Source of the DNA: an uncultured Lachnospiraceae bacterium
Lineage (GTDB): Bacteria > Bacillota > Clostridia > Lachnospirales > Lachnospiraceae
Direction: 5' to 3'
Assembly (NCBI GenBank): GCA_947627245.1
Contig: CANQVH010000039.1
Span: forward strand, 1-34,181
DNA: 34,181 nucleotides
Below are positions 23,442 to 31,435 of this stretch, piece after piece. The notes beneath the pieces are model-generated. The model made no database searches, was not told where the DNA came from, and worked only from the letters and a program-made list of their open reading frames with translations. The position numbers were made by a program, and so were the translations under genes. Numbering within the stretch: the first letter of the stretch is position 1; each line of letters opens with the position of its first letter.

Positions 23442-24619
23442 TGAAAATGTATTATGGGCAAACGAGGTGGAGATCTCATTTATCATGGAATATTAGCTAC
23501 ATTTTAATGATATTTTTATTGACGATTCCACATTTAAAACCGGACTATTTTAATTCTATTCCGATTATGGACAGCATCTTTAACGCTTTCAGGATCCTTT
23601 CATTTGTAATTTTAGCAATCAGATATTTTTTCTTTTATAGAAGGATTAGTAAAATCATTATTGTCCTTTTTTTGTTGGAGCTATTTTTGTTGGGCAACAC
23701 GGCACTACATAACGGAAATACATACAATTCACTACTGGATGTTTTCCCGACTGTAAGCATCTGTATGCTCTATGATATGGTCGATAAGAAGAGAATCGTT
23801 TCCTTTGTATCTGTTCAGTTATTTTGCCTCGAATTACTAATATACATTAATTTTTTAACCATACTTTTGTTCCCAGAGGGTTTATATACGGCGTATTACA
23901 CATATAATTTTTTCCTTGGTTATTATAATACTCTTGACAAGTATTTTCTGCCTGCGTTGATGTTCGCATTTTTATATAAAGAAATGACGGGGAAGAAAGC
24001 GAGGGCGTATGTGTTGACAGCAATTATTTTTGCATCTGGGATTTTGGTTTGGTCCGGCGGCATATTGATAGCGCTTGCTGGTGTAGCCATTGTATACTGT
24101 TTCTTCAAGGAGAAAACGGTTATTTTTAATTATTACAGCTATTGGCTGATGCATATTGTGTTTTTCTTGTTCGTGATCTTGCTTCACACACAGGATACAT
24201 TGCGATGGGTCATTCAGGATGTTTTGGGTAAATGGAATTCTCTGGAGGGCAGGATGCTTGTCTGGCAGATTGAATTAAAACGATTCATGGATTCTCCCAT
24301 AGTGGGATATGGAGTAGAGGATAGCTCCGTTAGAATGGGGCAAAATGGATGGGCGTCACATGCACACAATTTATTACTGGAAATATTGCATCGAGGGGGA
24401 TTGGTTTATCTGACGTTGTTTATATGTATTATTATTCTTGCAGGACGAAAAATGATGAAAAACAAAAATACAGAAGTGGTAAAAATTATTTCGGTTGTTA
24501 TGCTTGGATGGTGTCTTCACACATTGGTTGAACCAATGATGGGAGCATTGTACATGGGGCTATTTGTAATCGCGTATCATTGCGAGGATTATATAAAAAT
24601 ATGCAGATGTAATTCATAA
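23438..24619 (+). CDS. Wzy-like polysaccharide polymerase (multi-pass membrane protein)
   Basis: A 393-residue integral membrane protein with many hydrophobic segments and a larger periplasm-facing loop after WVIQDVLGKWNSLEGRMLVW, followed by GYGVEDSS and ASHAHNLLLEIL. The H-x-H-N-x-x-L-x-x-L motif is common in O-antigen ligase/Wzy proteins. It would polymerise repeat units outside the membrane. Strongly AT-rich, as usual for wzy. Starts at 23438 and 23441 (ATGATG) are both possible. It sits between a GT and the flippase, the normal Wzy position. Confidence 0.85.
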   Translation: MMKMYYGQTRWRSHLSWNISYILMIFLLTIPHLKPDYFNSIPIMDSIFNAFRILSFVILAIRYFFFYRRISKIIIVLFLLELFLLGNTALHNGNTYNSLLDVFPTVSICMLYDMVDKKRIVSFVSVQLFCLELLIYINFLTILLFPEGLYTAYYTYNFFLGYYNTLDKYFLPALMFAFLYKEMTGKKARAYVLTAIIFASGILVWSGGILIALAGVAIVYCFFKEKTVIFNYYSYWLMHIVFFLFVILLHTQDTLRWVIQDVLGKWNSLEGRMLVWQIELKRFMDSPIVGYGVEDSSVRMGQNGWASHAHNLLLEILHRGGLVYLTLFICIIILAGRKMMKNKNTEVVKIISVVMLGWCLHTLVEPMMGALYMGLFVIAYHCEDYIKICRCNS

Positions 24620-24636
24620 CGGAGATTAAGACGGAG

Positions 24637-26064
24637 ATGTTGAAAAAACCAAAAATGCGAACGGAAAACAAAACAGTTCAGAGCGTCTTTATTGTGGTGG
24701 CCGGTAATATTGCATTGCTCTTGGCAAGATGCTTCTTGTGGCTGATTATTCCAAAGCTGCTGGGCGTTGCGGAATACGGCTATTATAAGACGTTTACCTT
24801 ATATTTGACATATGCCATGTTCCTGCATTTCGGTTTTCCGGACGGAATTCTTCTTATTTATGGTGGGAAGGATTATGAAGATATTAATAAGCGGGAATTT
24901 TGCATGTACTCCCGCTTTTTTCTGATTTTTCTAGGAGCTATTTCACTTCTTTGTGTGATTGGCGGCTTTATTATACGAGGAGTGGACAAGTATCTTTTTT
25001 TCATGCTTGGTGCAGATGCTTTTTTTATCAATATGGCGACCTATTTCAAATTTATTTCTCAGGCAGTAATGCGTTTTGGTGAACTGACTAAGCGCAATAT
25101 GCTTGAAGCGGTTTTACAAGTGGCTTCTGTTATAGTGTTTGGAATTTTGTCAAGGCTGCATGTAATAGAAGCAAACGGGAAAATGTATATCATGTTTTTG
25201 GTGGCGATTGATGCGTTTATTTTGCTCTGGTATATTCCTAAGTACCATGATTTTATATTTGGAATTCGTGAGAAAATATCATGGGCAAAAATAATGAATA
25301 TATTTCGAGTTGGAATTTTGCTGACAATGGCATTCCAGATCTCGCATCTGGTGTTCGTTTTGGATCGACAAATGGTTTCGATTTTGTTTCCGGTAACAAC
25401 CTATTCTTTGTATTCGTTTGCATATAGTATAACGAATTTAATTACAGCGACGATTGGCGCAGTTGCGGTGGTGCTTTTCCCTAAGTTAAAACGGTTGGAA
25501 ACAGACAGGATGATGATGCAATATCCGGTTTTTATATCAGGGATTGCGGTAATAGTCTTTTTTTTGCTGTCATGCTATTACCCGATGACTTTTTTTATTC
25601 GATGGTTTTTACCGGAATATGTTGATTCCGTGCGTTATATTAAGATAATATTTCCGGGTCTTGCCATTTCAAGTTGTATTAATATTGTTATCTTTACATA
25701 TTACAAGGTATTGAAACGCTTAAAACAGTATTTATTCATTTCGCTTGCTCTTTTGGGGATTGGTTTTTTATTTAACATCAGTGGTTATATTTTGTGTCAG
25801 GATCCGGCCGTGTTCTCCGTTGCTTCTATTTTAACGTTGCTTGTGTGGTATTTTGTTTCTCAGAAATATATGATAGAGGGAGGATATAAAGTAGATTTTT
25901 GTAATTATGCGTATGTGTGTATTATGATTGGATGGTTTTACTTTGTGTCTTATATTATCAAGATGGATTATATTGCGATGATGATATATTTAGTCGGATT
26001 CTTTTTAATTACATTTGTTTACAAAACTGTAAATACAATACGTTCTGAAAAAAATAAATTATAA
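24637..26064 (+). CDS. Wzx-like flippase (polysaccharide biosynthesis membrane protein)
   Basis: A 475-residue hydrophobic protein with about 12-14 predicted membrane segments and the start pattern ..GNIALLLARCFLWLIIPKLLGVAEYGYYKTF seen in Wzx/MATE-like exporters. It would flip lipid-linked repeat units across the membrane. Last gene of the glycan operon. AT-rich, with T-runs of 7-8 that look compositional. No terminator follows, so the transcript may run into the Rpn units. Confidence 0.88.
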   Translation: MLKKPKMRTENKTVQSVFIVVAGNIALLLARCFLWLIIPKLLGVAEYGYYKTFTLYLTYAMFLHFGFPDGILLIYGGKDYEDINKREFCMYSRFFLIFLGAISLLCVIGGFIIRGVDKYLFFMLGADAFFINMATYFKFISQAVMRFGELTKRNMLEAVLQVASVIVFGILSRLHVIEANGKMYIMFLVAIDAFILLWYIPKYHDFIFGIREKISWAKIMNIFRVGILLTMAFQISHLVFVLDRQMVSILFPVTTYSLYSFAYSITNLITATIGAVAVVLFPKLKRLETDRMMMQYPVFISGIAVIVFFLLSCYYPMTFFIRWFLPEYVDSVRYIKIIFPGLAISSCINIVIFTYYKVLKRLKQYLFISLALLGIGFLFNISGYILCQDPAVFSVASILTLLVWYFVSQKYMIEGGYKVDFCNYAYVCIMIGWFYFVSYIIKMDYIAMMIYLVGFFLITFVYKTVNTIRSEKNKL

Positions 26065-26066
26065 CC

Positions 26067-26095
26067 TTGCATTTATCTCGCATCTGTTCTATAAT
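26067..26095 (+). promoter_or_regulatory. Promoter of Rpn gene 1
   Basis: TTGCAT, 17 bases, TATAAT. The same elements and spacing precede the second unit although the spacer bases differ. Transcription would start close to 26102, at the first base of the 19-base inverted repeat arm. Confidence 0.78.
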
Positions 26096-26107
26096 AAATA
26101 TATAGAA

Positions 26108-26130
26108 TTCCTCTGCTAAAAGTGGAGGAA
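26108..26130 (+). promoter_or_regulatory. 5' UTR hairpin covering the ribosome binding site of Rpn gene 1
   Basis: TTCCTCT pairs with GGAGGAA (7 bp, one wobble; loop 9 bases). The 3' arm is the Shine-Dalgarno 5 bases before ATG 26136. The 5' arm is also the core of the 19-base sequence complementary to 27257-27275, so the two pairings exclude each other. Confidence 0.55.
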
Positions 26131-26135
26131 AGTGA

Positions 26136-27107
26136 ATGGAAACAATCAAAAGAAGCAAGTTAGAAACGCTGACAATGAAGGACAATTTCATGTTCGGCGC
26201 CGTGATGTGTGAGCCCGAGAATTGCAGGCCGTTTTTGGAGATGGCGCTGGGGTTTCCGATTGGGAAGCTGGACGTCAGTATCGAGAAGAGTCTGGTGTAC
26301 CATCCGGAGTACAAGGGAGTGCGCCTTGACGTCGAGGCGAGCGACACCAACCACACTCGTTACAATGTGGAGATGCAGGTAATCCAGAAGCCGTATCTGG
26401 AGCGCAGGGCGCGATACTACCACAGCCAGATCGATATGGATCTGCTGCGCAGAGGCGGCGGATACGGGAGCCTTTCGGACGCATATGTGATCTTCATCTG
26501 TGACTTCGATCCCTTTGGGTACAAAAAGTATCGGTATACGTTTCAGAACATGTGTCTGGAGGAGAAGGGCTTTTTCCTGAAGGATGGGCAGACGACGATG
26601 TTCTTGAGCACCCGCGGGGAGAATCCGGAGGAAGTACCGGGGAGTCTTGTTAGCTTTCTAAAATACATAGGATTAGGCTTATCGGAGAGTACGAAAGAAT
26701 CAGAGGACGGCTATGTGCGGCAGTTGCAGGCTGCGGTGCGCAGGGTAAAGGCGAGCCGGGAGATGGAGGCGAAATATATGCTGTTGGAGGAGATGCTGCT
26801 GGACGAGCGGGAGGCCGGTCGCGTGGAAGGCCGTGAAGAAGGCCGAGCAGAAGGTCGCGTGGAAGGCCGTGAAGAAGGTCGAGCAGAAGGTCGCGCGGAA
26901 GGTCGTGAAGAAGGTCGTGCGGAAGGCCGAACAGAGGGTAAGGCAGAAGCGATTCTGGAACTGCTTGAGGATCTTTCGGATACTCTTCCGGAGGATTTGA
27001 GAGGCAGGATCCTTTCTGAGAAAGACGACGATGTCCTGAAGCGGTATCTGAAGCTGGCGAAGACGGCCGTTTCGCTGGATGAGTTTATACAAAAGATTTC
27101 TGAATAA
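26136..27107 (+). CDS. Rpn-family PD-(D/E)XK nuclease/putative transposase, copy 1
   Basis: A 323-residue member of the Rpn (recombination-promoting nuclease) / PDDEXK_2 family. It begins MKDNFMFGAVM after a short lead, with the likely nuclease core RLDVEA (about 63-68) and N-V-E-M-Q (about 77), consistent with D-x(n)-E-x-Q of this group. A middle region is followed by a helical C-terminus with eleven four-residue repeats (G-R-x-E) at 26817-26948 and a conserved end (LPEDLR...DEFIQKISE). Such proteins are abundant in Clostridia; they cut DNA and stimulate RecA-independent recombination, and some have been linked to phage defence. Here the gene is between 19-base inverted repeats, immediately after the glycan operon. 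Confidence 0.88.
   Translation: METIKRSKLETLTMKDNFMFGAVMCEPENCRPFLEMALGFPIGKLDVSIEKSLVYHPEYKGVRLDVEASDTNHTRYNVEMQVIQKPYLERRARYYHSQIDMDLLRRGGGYGSLSDAYVIFICDFDPFGYKKYRYTFQNMCLEEKGFFLKDGQTTMFLSTRGENPEEVPGSLVSFLKYIGLGLSESTKESEDGYVRQLQAAVRRVKASREMEAKYMLLEEMLLDEREAGRVEGREEGRAEGRVEGREEGRAEGRAEGREEGRAEGRTEGKAEAILELLEDLSDTLPEDLRGRILSEKDDDVLKRYLKLAKTAVSLDEFIQKISE
26817..26948 (+). repeat. 12-bp tandem repeats (11 units) in Rpn gene 1
   Basis: Eleven imperfect units of the type GGYCGNGNNGAA, encoding GRVE, GREE, GRAE and similar. Copy 2 has six. The five-unit (60-bp) difference equals the whole length difference between the two proteins. Confidence 0.93.
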
Positions 27108-27141
27108 AATATACGAATGGGACAAGTCTGAAAATCGACAG

Positions 27142-27162
27142 CCGAATGCAAATTAGATTCGG
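27142..27162 (+). other. 3' UTR hairpin of Rpn unit 1 with covariation
   Basis: CCGAAT pairs with ATTCGG. In unit 2 the equivalent stem is CCGGAT/ATCCGG: both sides changed and pairing is kept. Confidence 0.6.
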
Positions 27163-27226
27163 TTCTGAAAGGAATTTTCTCTGATCGCCCTGATTGGAGA
27201 AGATTTCATCTGTTATGTAACTGTTG

Positions 27227-27241
27227 ATGCCGATTCGGCAT
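27227..27241 (+). terminator. Candidate terminator hairpin of Rpn unit 1
   Basis: ATGCCGA-T-TCGGCAT, a perfect 7-bp stem, followed by GCTTTC. Conserved at 28415-28429 with only the loop base changed. The T-run is weak. Confidence 0.45.
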
Positions 27242-27319
27242 GCTTTCAAATTTGAATTAGCAGAGGAATTCTATAAAAATAATGGATAAAACCATTTGAA
27301 AAGAGAGGGAAAATATATC

Positions 27320-27348
27320 TTGCATTCCATATTTATTTGTTCTATAAT
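27320..27348 (+). promoter_or_regulatory. Promoter of Rpn gene 2
   Basis: TTGCAT, 17 bases, TATAAT, matching the first unit. The spacer has diverged while the boxes and spacing are kept. Confidence 0.78.
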
Positions 27349-27388
27349 AAGTGCGTAGAATTCCTCTGCTAAAAGTGGAGGAAAGTGA

Positions 27389-28300
27389 ATGGAAGAAATC
27401 AAAAGAAGTAAGTTAGAAACGCTGACAATGAAGGATAACTTCATGTTCGGGGCCGTGATGTGCGAGCCCGAGAACTGCAGGCCGTTTCTTGAGATGGCGC
27501 TGGGCTTTCCGATTGGGAAGCTGGATGTCAGTATCGAGAAGAGTCTGGTGTACCATCCGGAGTACAAGGGAGTGCGTCTTGACGTCGAGGCGAGCGACGC
27601 AAACCACACCCGTTACAATGTGGAGATGCAGGTGATCCAGAAGCCGTATCTGGAACGCAGGGCGCGGTATTACCACAGCCAGATCGATATGGATCTGCTG
27701 CGTAGAGGCGGCGGATACGGAAGTCTTTCGGACGCATATGTGATTTTCATCTGCGACTTTGATCCCTTCGGGTACAAAAAGTATCGGTATACGTTTCAAA
27801 ACATGTGTCTGGAGGAGAAGGGCTTTGTCCTGAAGGACGGGCAGACGACGATGTTCTTGAGCACCCGTGGGGAGAATCCGGAGGAAGTACCGGGGAGTCT
27901 TGTCAGCTTTCTGGAATACATAGGATTAGGTTTATCGGAGAGTACGAAGGAATCAGAGGACGGCTATGTACGGCAGTTGCAGGCTGCGGTGCGCAGGGTG
28001 AAGGCGAGCCGGGAGATGGAGGCGAAGTATATGTTGTTGGAGGAGATGCTGCAGGATGAGCGGGAAGCCGGCCGCGCAGAGGGTCGTGCGGAAGGTCATG
28101 CAGAAGGTCGTGTAGCAGGCCGAGCAGAGGGTAAGGCAGAAGCGATTCTGGAACTGCTTGAGGATCTTTCGGATACTCTTCCGGAGGATTTGAGGAGCAG
28201 GATTCTTTCTGAGAAAGACGGAGATGTCCTGAAGCGATATCTGAAGCTGGCGAAGACAGCCGTTTCTCTGGATGAGTTTATACAAAAGATTTCTGAATAA
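27389..28300 (+). CDS. Rpn-family PD-(D/E)XK nuclease/putative transposase, copy 2
   Basis: A 303-residue near-duplicate of copy 1 with the same nuclease core (RLDVEA, N-V-E-M-Q), the same hairpin-covered GGAGGAA before the ATG, and the same C-terminal segment. Differences concentrate in the G-R-x-E repeat tract (six units at 28070-28141 against eleven), with otherwise scattered substitutions such as T/A in the D-x-NHTRYNVEM region. Both copies are intact, suggesting recent tandem duplication or insertion of related units. The terminal repeat number may vary between strains. Confidence 0.88.
   Translation: MEEIKRSKLETLTMKDNFMFGAVMCEPENCRPFLEMALGFPIGKLDVSIEKSLVYHPEYKGVRLDVEASDANHTRYNVEMQVIQKPYLERRARYYHSQIDMDLLRRGGGYGSLSDAYVIFICDFDPFGYKKYRYTFQNMCLEEKGFVLKDGQTTMFLSTRGENPEEVPGSLVSFLEYIGLGLSESTKESEDGYVRQLQAAVRRVKASREMEAKYMLLEEMLQDEREAGRAEGRAEGHAEGRVAGRAEGKAEAILELLEDLSDTLPEDLRSRILSEKDGDVLKRYLKLAKTAVSLDEFIQKISE
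28070..28141 (+). repeat. 12-bp tandem repeats (6 units) in Rpn gene 2
   Basis: Six units encoding GRAE, GRAE, GHAE, GRVA, GRAE, GKAE. Same phase and flanks as the eleven-unit tract in copy 1. Confidence 0.9.
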
Positions 28301-28414
28301 AATATACGAATGAGACAAGTCTGAAAATCAATGACCGGATGTAGATCCGGTTCTGAAAGGAATTCTCTCTGATCGCCCTGACTGGAGAAAATTTCATCTG
28401 TTATGTAACTGTTG

Positions 28415-28429
28415 ATGCCGACTCGGCAT
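28415..28429 (+). terminator. Candidate terminator hairpin of Rpn unit 2
   Basis: ATGCCGA-C-TCGGCAT followed by GTTTTC. Same stem as unit 1 with a slightly better T-run. Preceded at 28335-28350 by the covarying CCGGAT/ATCCGG stem. Confidence 0.45.
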
Positions 28430-28469
28430 GTTTTCAAATTTGAATTGGCAGAGGAATTCTATAAAAAAC

Positions 28470-30086
28470 TTATCTGTACAACACCACCGGATAACCGATA
28501 TCAACCGTGTTGTAGATCACCCGGGCGGCGTCAAGCGGCAGGTTGACACAGCCGTGGGAGCCGTTGCCCTTGTAGATGGTGCCGCCAAACTCGTCACGCC
28601 ATGTAGCGTCGTGCAGCCCGTAATTGCCGTAAAACGGCATCCAGAAATTGACAAACTCACTATAGCCGGGACCGTCGAGGGTGTCCGGCGATGCTTTATA
28701 ATAGATATAATAGACACCGTCCGGCGTCTCGCAGTCCGGATCGCCGGAATTGCCGGAAACGCAATCAGTCTCAAGGAGTTTCTTGCCGTCCTTGTAGAGA
28801 TAGACCTTTTGGTTTTCAAGATCGATCTCCACATAGCCGTCTTCTATTTTGCCGCGTTCGCTTTCTTTGGCGGTTACGGCTTTTTCTTCCCACACCGGAG
28901 TCAGAAACTGCACCTGATTTGTTTCAAGATATTTTTCAAGCATGGCTCTCGTCTCTGCACAGTCAAGCTTCTGACCGGTATCTCCTGCATACACGATGAT
29001 CTCATCCCCGCCGCTGGTGTGGAATGACATCGGCTTTCCCTGCACATCATATTTTTCGGCCAGTTGGGTAACGAATGTATCAAGGTAAGCGGGATCAAGG
29101 ACAAATTCATGGTTTTCGTTTTCTGAAGTGTGGGCGGCCAGCTCCTTCGCGGTGATTGCTTCGGTCTGCGTGTCAAATTGCAGGGCGAGGCGTAAGCCGC
29201 TGTAAGGGCCGTCTTCTCCGTACGGATTGACAAGATCGGTGTCGGCGTAGTCCTCGGCGCTGATGCGTGTGTGCTCGAATTTCCACATCTGGGAAAGCTC
29301 TCCGGTATAATCGCGCAGAACAACCGGGTCTCCGGAATAGGGTCGGGAATTGTCGAGCGTCAGATACTGTCCGGCTGCGGTTCTGATGTAACAGTAGCCG
29401 TAGAGAGCTTTTTCGATGATCCATGATTCGGCGTCGGAGGCGTCGCCACGCTCCGAGTATATTGCAACGTCAGTGGAAGTGAGACTGCTTTTCGGACTTC
29501 CGACAGGCGCAGTTGAGGCATTTTTGTCTGTAATTGCGGCATTCTCAAGTGCAGCCGAGGAATTTTCAACCGTAATTGTGATATTCTCAGCCGTAGTCAT
29601 GGTACTTTCGTTCACAATTTTGACGTTCTCAGGCGCAATCGAAACGGAATTATTTTCCGGCGAAGCACTGAGAGCGCCGCCCGTGTGCAGGGCTCTGATG
29701 CGAAAATATCCGTCCGGAATAGCTTCCGCATAAAACTTTTGCTGGTTGACATCCATAGAGCGGAAAAGCTGGGCGGTTCCGTCGTCTTTATCACGAACGG
29801 TGCAGTTCCGGATGTCGAGCACGTAATCCGAATTCTGCGCGCTGGAGATCTCGTACAGTCCCTCCGCGACGCCTCGGGCGTAAGTTGTTTCCTTTGGGGA
29901 GGCCGGTAAAATGTCTGTCACTGCAGGAGGCTCCGGAAGCTGTATAACGACAGAATCCTGAGGATTATGGACGTCCGGAACCTCTTCGATTTCTACGATT
30001 TCAATCTCGACTGCGGACGCGGACAGACTGCCGAAGCAGACGGCACCCGTGAAGATAGCAGATAACAGAATAGGAAAACGTTTCAT
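28470..30086 (-). CDS. Secreted L,D-transpeptidase with ricin-like and peptidoglycan-binding domains
   Basis: A 538-residue exported cell-wall cross-linking enzyme (YkuD fold). It starts with a signal peptide (MKRFPILLSAIFTGAVCFGSLSASA without the last residues; cleavage about residue 25). Next come a beta-trefoil/ricin-like region (Y-V-L-D-I...D-G-T-A-Q-L; Y-L-T-L-D-N...Q-M-W-K-F), interrupted by a low-complexity stretch rich in EN/TAEN, then a PG_binding_4-like segment and the C-terminal YkuD domain with H-D-A-T-W and the active-site SHGCVNLP (Cys about 513). The start at 30086 has GGAGG about 10 bases upstream; the frame stays open further but that part overlaps the TPR gene and lacks features. 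It converges on Rpn unit 2. Confidence 0.9.
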   Translation of the reverse strand: MKRFPILLSAIFTGAVCFGSLSASAVEIEIVEIEEVPDVHNPQDSVVIQLPEPPAVTDILPASPKETTYARGVAEGLYEISSAQNSDYVLDIRNCTVRDKDDGTAQLFRSMDVNQQKFYAEAIPDGYFRIRALHTGGALSASPENNSVSIAPENVKIVNESTMTTAENITITVENSSAALENAAITDKNASTAPVGSPKSSLTSTDVAIYSERGDASDAESWIIEKALYGYCYIRTAAGQYLTLDNSRPYSGDPVVLRDYTGELSQMWKFEHTRISAEDYADTDLVNPYGEDGPYSGLRLALQFDTQTEAITAKELAAHTSENENHEFVLDPAYLDTFVTQLAEKYDVQGKPMSFHTSGGDEIIVYAGDTGQKLDCAETRAMLEKYLETNQVQFLTPVWEEKAVTAKESERGKIEDGYVEIDLENQKVYLYKDGKKLLETDCVSGNSGDPDCETPDGVYYIYYKASPDTLDGPGYSEFVNFWMPFYGNYGLHDATWRDEFGGTIYKGNGSHGCVNLPLDAARVIYNTVDIGYPVVLYR

Positions 30087-30191
30087 AACCGAAAAACCTC
30101 CGCAAATCGTATATGTCTGATTGTAGCACAGAACCGGCAGAAAGGACAGAAGCATTTTTGGCGGATTTTCGTAGCTATGTGGGAAGAATTG

Positions 30192-30200
30192 TGTTATACT
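30192..30200 (+). promoter_or_regulatory. Extended -10 promoter of the TPR lipoprotein gene
   Basis: TGTTATACT gives an extended -10 (TG-n-TATACT) 24 bases before the ATG at 30225. No good -35 is seen, which is acceptable for extended -10 promoters. Confidence 0.5.
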
Positions 30201-30224
30201 GCTAACGAAAAGGTGGGAATTTCT

Positions 30225-31280
30225 ATGAAAAAGATCGATTTGAGAATCATCGCAGGGATGCTGGTGCTGGCTGCGGCTCTGTTTGCCGGAGGCTGTGAGA
30301 TGGGCGGGGCGACCGGGAGGAAAACGCTTGCGGCGCAGAAGGCGCTGGACGACGGTGAATATGATCAGGCGCAGCAGCTTTTTGCGGAGGCGGCAAGGGA
30401 CGGTGAGGAGCAGATGCTGGCATACCGCGGACTTGGTCTGGCATATATGGAGCTTGCGCAGTATGATGAGGCGGCGCAGGCGTTTGAGGCGGCGCTGGAT
30501 TCTGCGGACAGCCGCATGGAGAGCAATGTTCTGGACGTCGAATTGTATCTTGCTACGGCACAGTACCGTGGCGGAAGCTATGACGATACCGCGGCGACCT
30601 GCGATCATATTCTTGAGGAATATGAGTCGGCTGACGCGTATTTTCTGCGTGGAGCGAGCCGGCTTCACGACGATATGCAGGAGGAGGCGGTCGTCGACTT
30701 TGACGCGGCCGTTGCGCTGCGACCGGACAGCTACGATCTGTATTTGGACATCTATGAGTGTTATCGCGAGCTGAATCTGTCGGGTTTGGGCAGTTCTTAT
30801 CTGCAGGATGCATTGGCGATTCAGGGTGAGGATATGGAGCATTACTACAACCGCGGCAGGATTTATTATTATCTGGAGGATTATGAGGAGGCGCAGCGGC
30901 AGTTGACGGGACCGGTGGAGGCGGAATATGAGCCGGCGATGTATCTGATGGGCAAGGTGTATCTGGCGCTTCAGGATTATGTGCATGCGCAGGGAATGTA
31001 CCACAGAGTGGAGGATAAGTCCGGAAAGAGCACGACGACCTGCAACGGGCTGGCGCTGTGTGCGCTTTCGAGCGGTGAGTATGATATGGCGCTGTCCTAT
31101 ATTGCGGACGGGCTTGAGCTGAATTCCGGGGACAAGCGAGAGCTCTATTTCAACGAGATCGTTGCCTACGAGAAGAAACGGGATTTTGCTACGGCAAAGG
31201 CGAAAGCGCAGGAGTATATGCAGCGCTATCCGGCAGACGAGGCGGGCGCCAGAGAATGGACTTTTTTGTCGACGCGGTAA
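30225..31280 (+). CDS. TPR-repeat lipoprotein
   Basis: A 351-residue exported lipoprotein. The signal sequence ends in the lipobox L-F-A-G-G-C (Cys24). The mature part is a chain of tetratricopeptide repeats from about residue 35, visible as alternating A-x-x-x-x-(G/D)-x-Y-x-x-A and L-x-x-x-P patterns (for example DGEYDQAQQLFAEA, AQYDEAAQAFEAAL, EDYEEAQRQL). TPR proteins mediate protein-protein contacts; the partner is unknown. The ATG at 30225 begins the signal peptide and follows AGGTGG. It lies divergently from the L,D-transpeptidase, so a cell-wall role is possible but unproven. Confidence 0.88.
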   Translation: MKKIDLRIIAGMLVLAAALFAGGCEMGGATGRKTLAAQKALDDGEYDQAQQLFAEAARDGEEQMLAYRGLGLAYMELAQYDEAAQAFEAALDSADSRMESNVLDVELYLATAQYRGGSYDDTAATCDHILEEYESADAYFLRGASRLHDDMQEEAVVDFDAAVALRPDSYDLYLDIYECYRELNLSGLGSSYLQDALAIQGEDMEHYYNRGRIYYYLEDYEEAQRQLTGPVEAEYEPAMYLMGKVYLALQDYVHAQGMYHRVEDKSGKSTTTCNGLALCALSSGEYDMALSYIADGLELNSGDKRELYFNEIVAYEKKRDFATAKAKAQEYMQRYPADEAGAREWTFLSTR

Positions 31281-31435
31281 AGACAGATGCGCGAGTAGAT
31301 GGCTTGCCGATGCAGTGAGAGACGGGAGGCAGACAGGTGGTAAGCGGCGGGCGCGAAAGCGGAAGGGCCGGCTGAAAGAGACGGGGCGCTGGCGCTTCCG
31401 TCGCTGTATATTGAAAAAAGAGAGAGCGGGAAAAT

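Larger units (their letters stand above)
26067..27275 (+). repeat. Tandem Rpn unit 1 (promoter, gene, structured 3' region)
   Basis: Near-identical in coding and flanking sequence to 27320-28463; the linker 27276-27319 is not shared. TATAGAATTCCTCTGCTAA at 26101-26119 and its exact reverse complement at 27257-27275 bracket the gene. Confidence 0.88.
27320..28463 (+). repeat. Tandem Rpn unit 2
   Basis: Second copy of the unit at 26067-27275. Inverted repeat arms are 27356-27372 (TAGAATTCCTCTGCTAA) and 28445-28463 (one mismatch). The right arm ends 6 bases before the stop codon of the convergent L,D-transpeptidase gene. Confidence 0.88.

Noticed and set aside
25558..25590. T-runs of 8 and 7 in the flippase gene (and T7 near 11815)
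   Set aside because: Located in AT-rich sequence where such runs are expected, in frame with normal F-F or F-L codons, and not clustered like the G tracts.
26817..26948. Short regular repeats as a possible CRISPR array
   Set aside because: Units are 12 bp, contiguous without spacers and encode G-R-x-E repeats.
26101..27275. Calling the Rpn units classical insertion sequences
   Set aside because: The 19-bp arms lie inside the shared promoter-to-3'-region repeat, no target duplication is evident, and Rpn proteins are not proven to act on such ends; kept as repeats only.
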